A DNA stretch of 64,000 nucleotides from Siphonodentalium dalli (lineage: Eukaryota; Mollusca; Scaphopoda; Gadilida; Siphonodentaliidae), in assembly GCA_032622095.1 (NCBI GenBank), contig CP136065.1:65525031-65589030 (forward strand), in the 5' to 3' direction. The first letter of the stretch is position 1. Every line of letters begins with the position of its first letter. The translations under genes were made by a program, and so were the position numbers. Below are positions 11,283 to 23,822 of this stretch, one piece after another. The notes under the pieces were generated by a model that was not told where the DNA came from, searched no databases, and worked only from the letters and a program-made list of their open reading frames with translations.

Positions 11283-11540
11283 ATTTTTTCTTACATTCTT
11301 TAACAATTTTTATCATTTTTTAACATATTTTAACAATTTTTTATCATTTTTTATAATTTTTTTCTTACATGCTACAACAATTTGTATCATTTTTTTCTTA
11401 TATTTTTAACAATTTTATCATTTTTATAATGTTTTCTTACATTCTTTAACAATTTTATCATTTTTTATCATTATTTCTTACAATCTTTACCAATTTGTTA
11501 TCATGTTTTTCATTTTTACTTACACATTTTTTAACAATTA
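11283..11540. repeat. degenerate AT-rich tandem repeat
   Basis: The unit 'ttcttacattctttaacaat' followed by 'tttatcatttttta' recurs about eight times with variable spacing. There is no coding potential. Confidence 0.75.
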
Positions 11541-11563
11541 TAAAAAGTTACATAAAATTTGTT

Positions 11564-11633
11564 GGCCATGCATTCTCTTATATATGCGAGGCGACCTATG
11601 GTCGACTCGCATATATATGAGAATGCATTGGCA
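11564..11633. repeat. 70-bp palindrome
   Basis: 'catgcattctcttatatatg' with 'cgag' on the left is mirrored by 'actcgcatatatatgagaat' with 'gcat' on the right. The centre is 'gcgacctatggtcg'. It could form a cruciform or be a MITE end. Confidence 0.75.
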
Positions 11634-11639
11634 CGGAGT

Positions 11640-13100
11640 TTCGCAAAAATCATGAAGCTCCAGTCATGGAAGGGTTAATCATGATCACCGATATGAAGTT
11701 CATATTATGAACTGGTGTGATCAAACTGACACTGAACCAGCAACGATGCCACTAAATTAAAAGTTTCTGTATTATCGTGTCAGATATTTTGTTGTAATAA
11801 ATATTTTTTTTATCACCATTTCCGCCATTAGTTTGGAAATTAGGTTGTCAAAGATTTACACATGGTATTTGACTGATGTTTAATTTTATCTGAATGTTGT
11901 GTTATTTATTAATTATTATTATTACCATTAAAGTTGTTCATTACTCTTAGCGATTTTTAGCTTTAATCCAACTAAATTAACATGTGTGTTTCCAAGATGG
12001 GGCGATGATTTGTAATAAATTGGGCGATGATTTGTTATCAACGATATCGTTGAAAAACTGGATCACTTCTCTAGTGTAGATATTGGTTTATTTTGCAGGA
12101 AAATATACTATTAAGGGTCAGACGCACGTTTTGCCAAAATTTCCTGGTATTTTAAAATGGATTTTTATCAAAATATGTCCGGAATTTCTTTGTGAAATTT
12201 GGTACAAGTGATTATTGTGACTCAACATTTAAGAACTTTTGACCCAATGGGTATTATAGCCTCATTTAATTTACTTATTTTGAAAGAAAAATATTGAAAA
12301 ATTTCATTGTTTTTAGGTACCAAGAACTTCTGTAAAATAGATATTTTTCAAAAGTGCAGTTCATATATCCATGATATCATGTCTCAAGATCATGAGAGGA
12401 GACTTAATTATTTTTGATTTGTGAAATTGAATGATTTTTTTTCATTTAGAAAGGAAACTACCTACAAATAATGTTCTATATTTGAGAATTTTCATGTCAT
12501 GCCTGTTGATCAATGACAAATTGGGCTGAGATGAGTTGTGGGTCATGGGTTCATAACCAAGTTACTGACCACCATACCTCTTAACATTGTGGCATAAATC
12601 CAGTTGATTGCTCCCTGCATATCAACATTTGTTTTCATTGGGCTGGAATATATGTGACTGCTTTATTCTTCGCTATAATATATGGGGTATGATGCTATAT
12701 TATGCAATTAAAATCTAACTCAACATTAAGATACAAATGAAGCCTCCTCTCATGGAGCCAAGACAATAAGCTATTTGGTGATTGGAGTGTTGTATGAAAT
12801 TATTAGCAAAAAGAAAGTAATAATTTTAACCTCTCAAATGGGTTAAAATCCATTGTTTTTGTCGTCTCTTAATAATTGCTCAGATTCTATATACAATGAA
12901 GATGATTATTTGTGAAATTCAAGATTTTGCACCAGATATATCCAGAGAAATTCTTTGTTGAAAATCTCTTGTCACTTTTGGCTGGATTCATGCAAAACAT
13001 GCGTCTCCCCTTAAAGCAATGTTTGACACTTTCTTCAAAAAACACTCCTAAAGCGTGTCACCTAATTATGAGGTATATCAGTAAATATAGTGACTGAAAG
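11640..13100. other. no gene; short block shared with 36189-36226
   Basis: The only recognisable item is 'tgacactgaaccagcaacga' with flanks near 11728-11765, repeated at 36189-36226. The rest is AT-rich with no convincing frame or clear inverted structure. Confidence 0.5.
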
Positions 13101-13104
13101 AATA

Positions 13105-13635
13105 GACACCTTTCGCATAATGAACGACGACAGATAAATTACGAGTAACTATTTGTATTCGTATTTTTTCGGACGGTCCATAAACCTTTTTTGCAGAAAT
13201 GACATTCGAGTCCGTTTTTAGGACAATCGTGCTTGTCACTCACAGTAAATTGATTACGGGTCTCCGTGTCGTGATTTATTTTGCACTTAAATGTGCTGTT
13301 ATCAGGTCATAGCTTAGCGCTTTGTGTTTCGCCGCAAGATTATCGTGTTTCGCGACGACGAATGATTTGATTGCCACTAATAGATAAAAATTAAGGCCAC
13401 ATTGCGATCGCAATTTAAATGCATAATCTCAGAGTCATCACCCAGATTGAGGAGCTGAGAAACGATCGCCAACTTATTACTTTATGGTCTATTTGTGAGT
13501 TTTGTTGAAAATCCAAAACCCTAATCGTAACAACGGATAGGGAAAACGACAATGAATAGAAAGAACACAAATTATGATGACGTAATAACCTACTCGTAAT
13601 AATTATCCGTTGTCGTTCATTATGCGAAAGGTGTC
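13105..13635. mobile_element. 531-bp MITE with ~28-bp TIRs and TA duplication
   Basis: The ends are inverted copies beginning 'gacacctttcgcataatgaa' and continuing for about 8 more bases. The element is flanked on both sides by TA (13103-13104 and 13636-13637), the target duplication of Tc1/mariner-type elements. The interior is non-coding, so it would need a transposase in trans. Confidence 0.85.
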
Positions 13636-13921
13636 TAATGACGATAGTTTACTAGGAATGCAGATCAGTGGCATCAAGTCTCAGTAATTCCATACGTGAG
13701 AATCTTTGATTTCTGTGAAAGTGCCACATCAGCACCACCTTAAAACCCATGTCGTGCATTATTGTTCGCGACATTACAGGTACATAATCCCAATTAACAC
13801 ACCTATAAATTACTATTTCTTTAGCTTCGGGGATAAAAACTATTTGATCAAAGCTCAGAGTTATCAGATATCGATTTTTGAAATCTTTTATTTTTCACCC
13901 CATGGATAATTTGGCGGCCTA

Positions 13922-15107
13922 ATGGGATCACAATCTAACTCGAAACAATTTCATGATGTTTTGAGTCATTTAAACTGGATATATCACCCGGAAAAAAGTC
14001 AATTTACTAAGCAAAAAGGCACATAAATCTAACAATGAAAGTGTCAATGATACTCTAGCTCATCTTGATATGATCAAGCTTAATTTGGATAAAGACTATC
14101 TTGCCAACATATTTAATAATATAAAGAATACAAGATGGCCATGCTTTAAACATATTTCATTAAATTCAGTAGCTGCCATATAGGCGTCAAATTAGAATTC
14201 ATTGGCACGCCATACAGCCCGTATGCATATGGCCGAATCATTTAAAACTTTTACAGGCATCTTTGGTTTTGATCCTTGCATCATTAAATCCTTCGACATC
14301 CCTTACATGCCACACCCAGCAGTCAATAATCACCAAACTTCATTCAGCGATGCCCTAAATAATTTACCCCTTAACTGCAGAATTATTATGGAGAATTGTT
14401 CAGGATTTAGTTAGAAATATGGCTTGCTGCCATTCGTCATCATCGGAAAGCTCTCGGTTAGAATTTTCCGACGAATGACAACAATCCATATATCCGCGAC
14501 TAAATCCTGAAAAAAAGAAATCCCACAATTCTGCTGTGGTTAAAGGGCCATATACAGTAATGCCCTAATTAATCGAGAGCTTTCCGATGAATGGCAACAA
14601 GCCATATTTCCGACTAAATCCTGAAAAGTTACCCATAATTCTGCTGTGGTTAGGGAGTCGATTAATTATATAGAACCTTCCGTGTGACCTCTAGATGGCA
14701 CTTATTGAATTGTAACAATGCTGCCCTCAACCATCTTGGATTGTGTTCTTTGCACAACTAAATCCTTTGGGCACACACTGCAGGCCATATCCCTCATCCA
14801 ATCATTTATGCCAAACTTTATACCTGGCTTGGGAGTGACCTCTACATGTTGGCAGCTATTGAATTTGATGAAAATATGTTAAAACATGGCCAGCTTTTTC
14901 TCATTATTTTATGTTTTGCATGATAGTCTTTATCCAAATTAAGATTGATCACATCAAGTTGAGTTAAGGTGTAATTGACACTTTCATTGTTAGAGTTATG
15001 GGCATTTTTGACTCAGTAAATTGACTTATTTGGTTTCCGGATGATATAGCCAGTTTAAATAACTCAAAATATCATGAAATTGCATCGAGTCAGATCGTGG
15101 TCCCATT
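13922..15107. mobile_element. ~1.2 kb element with ~260-bp inverted arms
   Basis: Arm 13922-14185 is the imperfect reverse complement of 14850-15107. Shared blocks include 'atgaaagtgtcaatga', 'ggataaagactatc' and 'caagatggccatg'. The right arm carries 'gagttatgggcatttttgac' and 'ggtttccggatgata', the core of the dispersed satellite at 31790-32610. The interior holds a separate palindromic MITE-like insertion (14374-14660). Confidence 0.7.
14374..14660. mobile_element. nested MITE-family copies
   Basis: A palindrome at 14374-14553 ('ttctgctgtggttaa' ends, 'ggatttagt..gaaatatggc' interior) is followed by a half copy at 14565-14660 beginning 'acagtaatgccc'. This is the same family as 29474-29606 and 34586-34690. 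Similar halves in alternating orientation suggest nested insertion. Confidence 0.65.
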
Positions 15108-15264
15108 AGTCTCTGTGTCAATTCCCCGCACCACTGCGGGTGTGGGCGTTTGTTCGCGCATATTATTATAAAGATCAGAACAACGCAAGCCGCATACAAT
15201 TATGATGAACTTAACACATATATTGAAACGAGCAAAGAGCTGCATACATTGGCAAAGTAACAGC

Positions 15265-15803
15265 ATATAATGACGAAGTAACTACACATATTGACTAACT
15301 AACTGGAAACATATATCGACTTACTAACTAACAACATATATTGACTAACTAACAATATATTTTTCACCTCATTTAGAAATGGGCCTTCTGAATGGTCGAG
15401 AGTTGTATTGCGTAGTGTTATGCTACATTTAGGTACCATAATTGTATAGTATCATGCTAAATTTAGCACACTACTTTACCGAACTAGCATGCAAAAAGCC
15501 ACGAACAGAGGCAACAGTATCAACTAATTTACTAAGGCGTGTCCAATTGAAATTAAAACACTACTGCGAACATTTTTTCCACAGGATTGACGTCAACTTG
15601 CGAAGTGGCAACATTCGGTTGAATTCACCATGTAATCCAGTTTCGGGTTTTCGTGCATTCAAAACAAAACCTAACTAACAAACAACATATATTGACTAAC
15701 TAACAACATAAATTGACTAACTGACAACATATATTAACTAACTAACAACATTTTTTGACTAACTAACTAACACATATTGACTAACTAACTAACACCATAT
15801 ATT
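15265..15803. repeat. tandem 'acaacatatattgactaact' array split by ~310-bp insertion
   Basis: Units of about 22-26 bp occur at 15265-15360 and resume at 15671-15803. The intervening 15361-15670 is unrelated and contains a small palindrome 'gctacatttag..ctaaatttagcac'. This looks like an insertion into a satellite; its termini were not resolved. Confidence 0.75.
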
Positions 15804-16186
15804 TACATGAGCAATGAGCTGCACATAATGGCACATTATTCGGTAAGATATTTGTGAAATTCAGTAAAATCATATATAATGCAATTTGTTTCACAGAGAA
15901 ACTATGGTCCATACGTTACATGCAGATATATATACCATTCTAAAGAGCTCGTAAGATTCGTAATGTACAATGCAACGAACATCTTGATTACTAGAATTCG
16001 CTATAGGCGGAAATGTTCATAATATGCATAATGTACAAGGCAGTGAACATTAGATTCTTATTTTATTATTATACTCTCATTTTCAGCATATTATCGACTC
16101 AAAATGAGGCAATTGTAAGCAGATTTCTATCTGAAACAAGTCCACTATAAGCAGATAATGTGCGTGTTTTCTGGAAAACAGGCTGG

Positions 16187-17020
16187 AAATTTTCAGTCCA
16201 GATATGGTATTCGATATTTAAAACGCATGACGCTGACCATGTCTGGAGATTGTCATATGCAATTCTCATATGAGAGGGACTATAATTATCAAATTTCAGC
16301 TCAATCGACCAGTTAATATAGCCTGCACTCTCTACAGCTATATGTCGTGTAAGTGTAAATTTTCAAGTCCAGCTATGGTCTGGAAAACAGGAAAAGCGCG
16401 GAATTTCGGACGAAGTCTCAATGGGAGAGCATGAATTGGACTCATGGCGCACCCCTCATGCATAAAACGAAAACTGATTTTTTTTGAAATTTTCGAAGTG
16501 CCGAATATCGAATATCCAACGTCGAACGTCCAACTGACTTCACGCGAAACTCGAATGAATATCTGAATATCCATTGAATATGGAACGTGAAATAAAATTT
16601 CAGCTAAAAAAAAAAGTGGAAAATTGGTGAGTCGGAGAGCACGAATTATGTATAGAGAAGTCTCCTGGTGCAATCAGGAAACTGCGATTTTTGTTTTTTT
16701 TGTTGACATATCCTGACATATCCGAAATTTTCAGTCCAGATATGGTATTCGATATTCAAAATGCATGACGATGACCATGTCTGGACTTGTAGATTGGCAT
16801 GTGCATGCAGTTCTCGTATGGGAATGACTATAATTATCAAATTTCAGCTCAATATGTCGTGTAAGTGGGAGAGCACGAATTGGACTCGTGGCGCACCCCT
16901 CATGCATAAAACGAAAATTCATTTTTTTTTAATATCGAATATCGAATGTCCAACGTCGAACTAACTTCACGCGAATATCGAATGAATATCGAACGTCCAA
17001 CGTCGAACTAACTTCACACA
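16187..17020. repeat. direct duplication, ~440-540 bp offset
   Basis: 'ttttcagtccagatatggta' with flanks occurs at about 16190 and 16730. 'tggcgcacccctcatgcata' with flanks occurs at about 16442 and 16887. A degenerate 'gaatatc(g)aa(t/c)gtccaacgtc' micro-repeat follows both. The unequal offsets point to indels after duplication. Confidence 0.75.
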
Positions 17021-17589
17021 CCTAAATATGACGCCTTTCAGCCTTCAGCTTTGGCATTCGCCCAGTGGGATTTTAACGCGTGTTGAATATATGTACATTT
17101 GGAGACATTTCGGCGCAAAATCACGAATACGATTACGGATATGGACAATATTCGATCTTTACGCATGGGGTTCTTCTGTGAGACGAAACATACCACATTC
17201 AGATTAATTTTGTGCAGACGTGTCCATGACGTGCCACTGGTCCTGTTTTTGGCACGCTTTAACATTATCCGTGTGGTGTATAACACGCGGATAAGAACAT
17301 GGATCTGAAAGAGACACACATTACTTTTCCATTAAATATTTGTGCAACTGAATACAGTGGAACATATGCCATCTCATCAATTAACCATCGTAGGTAAATT
17401 GTGATGGTGTTCACCTTATACTATGGCAATATATCCTATCCGTAATCGTAATAGTAATTTTGCGAAAGCTCTCTAATATGGTGCCTTCCGCACAGAATGT
17501 CACAAAAACCGCCCAGTTCAAAGTTTGACAACAGAAACTACCACCGTATAGAGTATCTATTCTATTATTTATACTGATACCTGTTTTAG
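17021..17589. other. no recognised feature
   Basis: Unique-looking sequence on the 3' side of the GT92 gene. No polyadenylation hexamer for the - strand gene was identified with confidence. Confidence 0.4.
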
Positions 17590-17716
17590 GGGGTAGCAGG
17601 AAGACAGCCCGATAGGGCTAGGCTACCCCCGACAATATACTGCTTTACCTTATTATGTATTTCTGCCATTGTATAATTCATGTATATTGTAAATAAATTA
17701 TCCTATCCTATCCTAA
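17590..17716 (+). mobile_element. 3' tail of a non-LTR retrotransposon or SINE
   Basis: A stem-loop with 'gggggtagc' and 'gctaccccc' arms is followed by an AT-rich tail. The tail ends 'gtaaataaattatcctatcc' and 'tatcct', i.e. a (CCTAT)n microsatellite tail. This arrangement is typical of LINE/SINE 3' ends. No coding part is attached. Confidence 0.6.
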
Positions 17717-17872
17717 AAACATAGGGCGTCCTTCTGTCCCAACTATATGATATTTCCGTTGTGATTCACGATCAAATTTAATCTATTCGTCATGCCTGTT
17801 TCGCTACTATAAGTTCGTGGATTTCAGATTGGACGGAACTGACCCAACATTTTTCTGCATAAATAATGGGGG

Positions 17873-18839
17873 TTATGGTTCCAAGACAGGAACATTTTGT
17901 ACACAGTATGATTTTTTCCTGTCACAAATAATTTTCCACCTGTCTCTGACGTTATTGAGGATTTGTTCTTTGTGTTGTTCTATTGTAGAATCCAATATCT
18001 TGGGATAATCTTGGCCCTCCCAGCCCGGTTTGTAATGGCTAATTAGCGCTAATGAAGAATTTACCATAAAGTCTGTACTATTTTTATCCCTGAACCAAAA
18101 CACATAATGAATACCCATCAAATCGACCTCTTCTGGCCTGATGATACTCTTAGGTCGCAGGCCATGTTTGAATATGTATTCCTCTCTGAACATCTTTTGA
18201 AGAGGTTCTATCCCATATTTTAAGACCGTGTCTGAGCAGTTCGGGCTATCTGGGAATTCTGGCTTAAATAGGCTACTACGGAACCGGTAACTCGGTGCAT
18301 ATGGCAAGTTTCTCATAAGTCCAGCCCATTTTTTATTATTTTTTGGAACGAGAATTTCATCCAGATCCGTGATAACAAGAAACTTGCTGCGACCTCTATA
18401 TCGATACATGCAGTCGTTTACGGCACCATTCTGTCCATTGTAGTGTAACTCATCATTATGCGGATTATACAGACATGTAGGACAGTTTACTGAATGGAGT
18501 TCTATATTCCACGGTAACACATCGACAATACCTTCATGAATATATGTTTGCAATGCACTGTTAACTCTTGGCCCAGTGCTTACGTTGTATACGATGAATT
18601 TTTCTGCTCCGAGGGCTCTATTTGTCTCAATCGTCGATACAAGCTGTGTGATGTTGTCGTATTGCCAGAGAGGCGCGACACAAACAGTGAAAGTGTGTTC
18701 TCTAGATTTACCGGCTCCGATCGTGGAATCGTGAATACGAAGGCGAGAAGTCGGCGCTGCACATTTCCGATCCACAATGGAGACCCAGATAGGATTCCTT
18801 TGCCCAGTTATATTGCACGTGAAGAACGCTTCGGTCATC
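17873..18839 (-). CDS. GT92-family glycosyltransferase, catalytic exon (exon 2 of 2)
   Basis: This exon encodes residues 140-461 and the stop of a family 92 glycosyltransferase (DUF23/Glyco_transf_92). The family includes C. elegans galactosyltransferase GALT-1, which extends fucosylated N-glycan cores in the Golgi. The family blocks appear in order: 'FTVCVAPLW' (190-198), 'LGAEKFIVYNVS' (216-227), 'GQNGAVNDCMYRYRG' (275-289), the metal and nucleotide-sugar motif 'ITDLDEILVP' (296-305), 'KSIIRPEEV' (370-378), 'GIHYVFW' (382-388) and 'LISHYKPGW' (405-413). The - strand acceptor 'ttccacctttcag' puts one base before the ATG at 18838. That G completes the last codon of exon 1, so this internal ATG is not the start. 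There are no frameshifts and several N-glycosylation sequons. Donor and acceptor sugars cannot be read from the sequence. Confidence 0.93.
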
Positions 18840-18899
18840 CTGAAAGGTGGAAATAATATTGAAACTAATTATCTGTTTAATAAACAAATTACAAACTGT

Positions 18900-19311
18900 T
18901 TAAACAGTTTTGGCTAATATGGCGCCCTTGTTATTTATCGGCCCCTTGACCGAGTTGATGTTGTTGGGTGTACCTATAACACCAGTTTCATACATTATGC
19001 ACCCCACCCTAATTCAAAATGTACGTCGTCCATGTGGTTGCGAATAAGGGACCCTTGTAATTTCTCGACGCGGTGGTGTTTGTGTTGCATGTAAATGGTG
19101 CCTGTGGGGGGGGGGGGGGGCACAATACAACACACACGATGGTATCACCCATCTCCCTGAATCAGAAAATATCACTTAACAGTGGGGGGGGGGGGTGAAT
19201 ACCGAATGTCAGTTGAAAAAATATGCTATGAAAGTCATATATTTCACACTTCAATACCAGTTATTTTCATCACTTTTCTCAACAGTAATATGCCAAACTA
19301 TATATACCACA
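18900..19311. other. GT92 intron, start; poly-G tracts
   Basis: Apart from two G homopolymers (about 19106-19121 and 19183-19196), nothing is recognised before the inverted-repeat element at 19312. Confidence 0.5.
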
Positions 19312-20024
19312 TTAAAGGGACTGTACTCAAATGTTGTTGTTGTTTTCTATAGTCTCTGAGTCGTAGAATGAGGTAACCAGATTTCCATTATTTGAAAGTC
19401 TGTTGAGTACGAAGTAATGTTACGGATGGCAGATTAGTCGGAATGAGAAAATACCAATTGCCGTTGTCGAGTAATTTTTGGACAGTTTCAAGCAAATATA
19501 TCAAATAAATTTTATATTATATGCATACTAGCCCCATATACTCATTTAGCTCATTGTATAGTCACTAGTTAGTGAGTGGCTTGAGTTTACGCCTCGTGTC
19601 AACATAAGTTGTTACACGATCATGTGTGCCACGCGTTGCCCAATCCACTATCCGTGAATTATTTTGATTACGTCTTGTACATGGACATTCGTAATTTAAT
19701 TTATGGCTCGAGCCATAAATCAAATTTATATCAAATTAATAACTTTGATTTTAAGTTAACCTATATTAACCTGAACGTTTACAGAAGACGTCTTCGACTC
19801 AAATTACTCAGTTTTCTATATATTATCGATATTAGATCGTTATTATATCACCGGGAATTTATTGAAAATGGCGTACATTGCCCCTTTAAGAGAGCTGCAT
19901 CATCCATTGATTGATGATTGAAGTGTAAAATATATGTCCTTCATCAAATATTTTCTAAATTGGCATTCAGTATTCACCGCTTTCAGATTCATGGAGAGGG
20001 GTAATACCTTCATGTGTGTTGTAT

Positions 20025-20370
20025 GTAGGGACGTGCCTAGAGGGTCTTCATTGGGGGTGTCACATTGGAACTTTCAACTGCACCCCTCCCCTCGAACCAG
20101 ACCCAAACTAACAAGTTTGCGTAATTCAATTTGCACCACCCGGGATGATTTTTCCCAACTAGTACATCACCACAGGCCTTGGTGGTAATATATTCTGCAT
20201 TAACCATTTACCACTGGCCCCGGGGAACGGGATCCACTGGCCCGACCATGCGTGGTTCGGCCCAGTTGAAGAAAATATTTAGATCTGAACCTCAGGCTGC
20301 TGGACACGAACATTGCAAAATCCTAGCATATGTGGTGTAATTCCAGGCACCCCTCTGGGTGGCGGCCATT
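20025..20370. repeat. interspersed repeat related to 30675-31110
   Basis: It shares the modules 'gggacgt(g/a)', 'tgcgtaattcaa(t/a)ttg', 'ccgaccatgc', 'gatctgaacct..attgcaaaatc' and 'gtggt(g/c)taa..ccaggca' with 30675-31110. Dispersed and non-coding; class unknown. Confidence 0.55.
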
Positions 20371-22500
20371 TTGGATCGTTTGTGTGTGTGAATTGTATGC
20401 AGGTTGTCTTGCAACTGCCTATATATGTTTGTCTACACAAATACCAATGGATATCGACTCTCAATGGATGGTTGTTAAACTGTTTAAAAAGTTTAGTATC
20501 ATAAATCAAGTTGGCGTTAATACGCTGTCGTTTAAAGGACCACTTAATTTTCGAACCCACAGATAAAATATATGCCATATTACATACCAATTGAAAGAGG
20601 GAGCTCCAATACATTGTATTGTCAACTTATCCGGTGTAATAAGCTGTGAACATGTTGTTTTTGTTGAGTTGCCAACGCGGTTTGTCATCTGGATTGCAGT
20701 AAAAAGCAGTATTATTTTTAATGCAGGAGGAATAACTCTATATATTAAAGATATAGTTCTTCCCCTGCGATTGAAAAAGTTTGAAATCTGTTGCATTCTG
20801 GGAGCCAAAAGGGGGGAGTCATTCTATGATTTCAGCGGTTTTCTATTTCTCTGTGGACATCTTCTGAGACACAGATGTTTCAAATAGTGATGAATTATAG
20901 TATTTTAATCATATTTCATGGCACAGATTGTTATTAAAACTGTATATCAAGTCACTATAAAAAAAATAATCGGCGACTCGAAAACTAAGTGGGCGTTTAA
21001 TAGCTGAATTTTATAATAAGTGTACGTCGGAGCGACAATATTGAACATATAAGTTGACGTGATGAGATACACATTTGTAGTCTAATCAAAATCCAGACCG
21101 GGTCCCATTTTAGTCGACTAGAATGACACTAAATCTGGGTTTCAATCAGACGTAGTCAACTTCAATCCACATGTATGCATTAGTATAATACTTAACCCCT
21201 TGAACCCGATACACTGTCCGAAATATAATAACATTAGATCTACAATGGTCGACCCCCTTAGAAGTGTAAACATTACCATAATTTCAATCCATACCATACT
21301 CTTTGGAGATCATACTCTAGACGATTATAGTAACGCTAGACTCTTCGAAATAGTTCAATCATACATTTCACAATCTGAACGGGTTTCATGACCCCGAGTT
21401 GATACAAATCTTCTAGTGTTCCCACCAAGCACCACGGCTTACCCTGTACCAATACATTCCCACCAATCATGTTGCATAAATTACCCCTCCACTCCCACAT
21501 GAAATTATATCTACAAATGTATTTACAATCTTATACGTATATGCGATATACTATGGGGAGAGGAGCTTCATAATCTAAGTTGCATAACTTGTGCTCCAAT
21601 CTCCAGTGGTTACTCCCTCGTCATTCATTACCTCCACCAAACTCCATGCAGGGTTTACCTCCCTTGATGATTCGGATAACCGCTGCTATCGGCGACATTT
21701 TACCCACGTTTGGTGGATTTCCGCGATATTAAGATATATACTAAGTGAACAGAGCAACATGCTGCCCTTGTTAAGCACACAAACTATCGAAAAAAAATTG
21801 TGTACCTTTTGAACCTCAAGTTTGAAAAGTCCCACTAAAACCGAAGAAATATATATCGAAACGGTGTGATTCGGTTCTCCAATTATTTTATCATCACAAA
21901 AGTCTAAACGCACGAGTCACAACTTTAACAAGTCAAACACAAGATTTCTAATTTGCTGCAATTTTGACGAGTAGCTTGCGAAAATCGTCAACAAACCTAC
22001 CGCTCTGATCTTCCATTATGTCATTATGTTGTTCTCAAAGCAAATAGAAAATTTGACTTTGGAGCGATCGGATTTCGCCGTGTTTGCTGGAAAACCCCAT
22101 GCTAAATATAGAAACACAGACTAGTATCCAGGTGGTAACCGAGTCAGAAAGGAGGTATGACCGGTGCGCTCTGGTAAAGATAGTACCTCCACATCATTAT
22201 TTAATTGTCAATACTGTATATATTGAGAGACACAATAAATATGTTACAAACAAACCCGATACGCTAAAATATTAGCGTAACTCCTATTTTACGTCAACCC
22301 GGTACGCCAGTATAATAGCGTAGAGAATATTAGCGTAGAGACAAGTGTTTTAGTAATCTTTGTTTTCATATCCCAAATACCACTCTCAGAGGACGTATGA
22401 TACGTTCAATGAAAGCGCTGCTTACTGGCAAATTAGCTATCGCAACACCACGTATTGCATATAAATACAATAATAAAATATAGTAAGAAAAGAGTCGTTA
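20371..22500. other. interior of the 3.7 kb element; no gene recognised
   Basis: Short frames only. At 21193 'ttaaccccttgaaccc' resembles the left end of the TTAA element at 61262-62001 but has no clear partner end. At 22256-22350 'tattagcgta' recurs several times. Nothing else was recognised. Confidence 0.5.
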
Positions 22501-22506
22501 TAAACT

Positions 22507-22517
22507 TCTCTCTCTCA

Positions 22518-22595
<78 letters not shown>
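22507..22595. repeat. (CT)n microsatellite
   Basis: About 88 bp of nearly pure CT dinucleotide lies just outside the inner end of the right arm of the 19312-22973 element. The Ser/Leu frame through it is an artefact. Confidence 0.95.
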
Positions 22596-22597
<2 letters not shown>

Positions 22598-22887
22598 TAT
22601 TTATGGCTGGATTGGGCAAAATAATTCACGGATAGTGGATTGGGCAACGCGTGGCACACATGATCGTGTAACAAATTATCTTGATACTGGGCGTACACAC
22701 AAGCCACTCACTGACTAGCGACTATACAATGACTTAAATGAGTATATGGTGCTAGTATGCATATAATATAACATTTATTTGATATATTTGCTCGAAAACT
22801 GTCCAAAAAATAATCGACAACGGCAATTGGGATTTTCGCATTCCGACTAATCTGCCATCCGTAGCATTACTTCGTACTCAACAGACT

Positions 22888-23822
22888 TTCAAATAATGGA
22901 AATCTGGTTACCTCATTCTACGACTCAGAGACTATAGAAACCAACAACAACATTTGAGTACAGTATCCCTTTAACTTCTTGTCATATATAGAGAATACAT
23001 AACACTATTGTAGTATCACTGTTTATGTTGGAAAATGTATTCATATGCATGTTCATCAGGAAATGTATTATGTTCATACGTCCAATTAATGTCGATTCCA
23101 AATATAAATTCGACCTGCAAGATAATTATACACATTATTTTGTTTTCGGAGAAAATATAGCCATACTACTTTGTAGATGAAATGCGTCCGATCCGGACGT
23201 GCATGCGCCATTGTGCGGCTCATACAGACCCTGGCGCATGTATACGGACCCTGACTTTTATACGGACACCGAATGTTATGGACCCTGGCTTATACGGACC
23301 TGGGGTCATACGGGCCCTGGCTTATATGGACCCCAACTGGTATGGACTTCAATTAAAATATGCAGTTTTATCTTTACTTGGTCACTGGCACGGATGGGAT
23401 TCGGGGCTCTTTTCCAAAATTAATAAAAGAAATATGCGTGGTCTCATCCAGGGTCCACTTCTCAATCAATACCTGCTATTGACGCAGCAGAACACACAAG
23501 TGCTGTGCGCATGTCAATGTCTAAACAATCACTGAATGCACTGAATGCAACAGAAGAAGACAATAACGTTAATAACTGAGCAATAATTTGAGTTCATTTC
23601 AATTCAATTTCACAGTGGTAAATTATAAACTAATTTCGATATTGGGGTTGAGTGGGTCACAGTACTCAACATACTTTCAAATACAGGAAATCTGTTTACC
23701 TAATTCTACGACTCAGAGACTATAGAAACCAACAACAACATTTGAGTACAGTTTCCCTTTAACTTCTTGTCATATATAGAGAATACATAACACTATTGTA
23801 GTATCACTGTTTATGTTGGAAT
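22888..23822. repeat. direct repeat pair (22888-23036 and 23674-23822)
   Basis: About 148 bp is nearly identical in both: from 'actttcaaata' through 'ctacgactcagagactatag' and 'cttgtcatatatagagaata' to 'tatcactgtttatgttggaa'. The copies are 786 bp apart. The high similarity suggests a recent duplication that includes the end of the 3.7 kb element and its right flank. Confidence 0.8.
23225..23345. repeat. degenerate 'tatacggaccctggct' minisatellite
   Basis: About seven imperfect copies of a 15-17-bp unit are present. The reverse-complement motif 'ccgggtccgtat' reappears three times at 26040-26092, so the same unit exists in both orientations about 2.8 kb apart. Confidence 0.7.

Larger units (their letters stand above)
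19312..22973. mobile_element. 3.7 kb element with ~355-bp terminal inverted repeats
   Basis: The arm at 19312-19666 matches the reverse complement of 22615-22973 over its length. Shared blocks include 'ttaaagggactgtactcaaa', 'gactctgagtcgtagaatga' as a variant, 'ggaaatctggttacctcatt' and 'ccacgcgttgcccaatccac'. The interior has no recognisable transposase, so it is a non-autonomous element inside the GT92 intron. A partial third copy of the arm lies at 23674-23822. Confidence 0.8.

Noticed and set aside
17873-18838. Treating the GT92 catalytic exon as a complete 321-codon gene
   Set aside because: Its first ATG lies one base after a splice acceptor, and the N-terminal anchor and family block are in the upstream exon at 29649-30067.
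22455-22718. Ser/Leu repeat frame
   Set aside because: Produced entirely by the (CT)n microsatellite.
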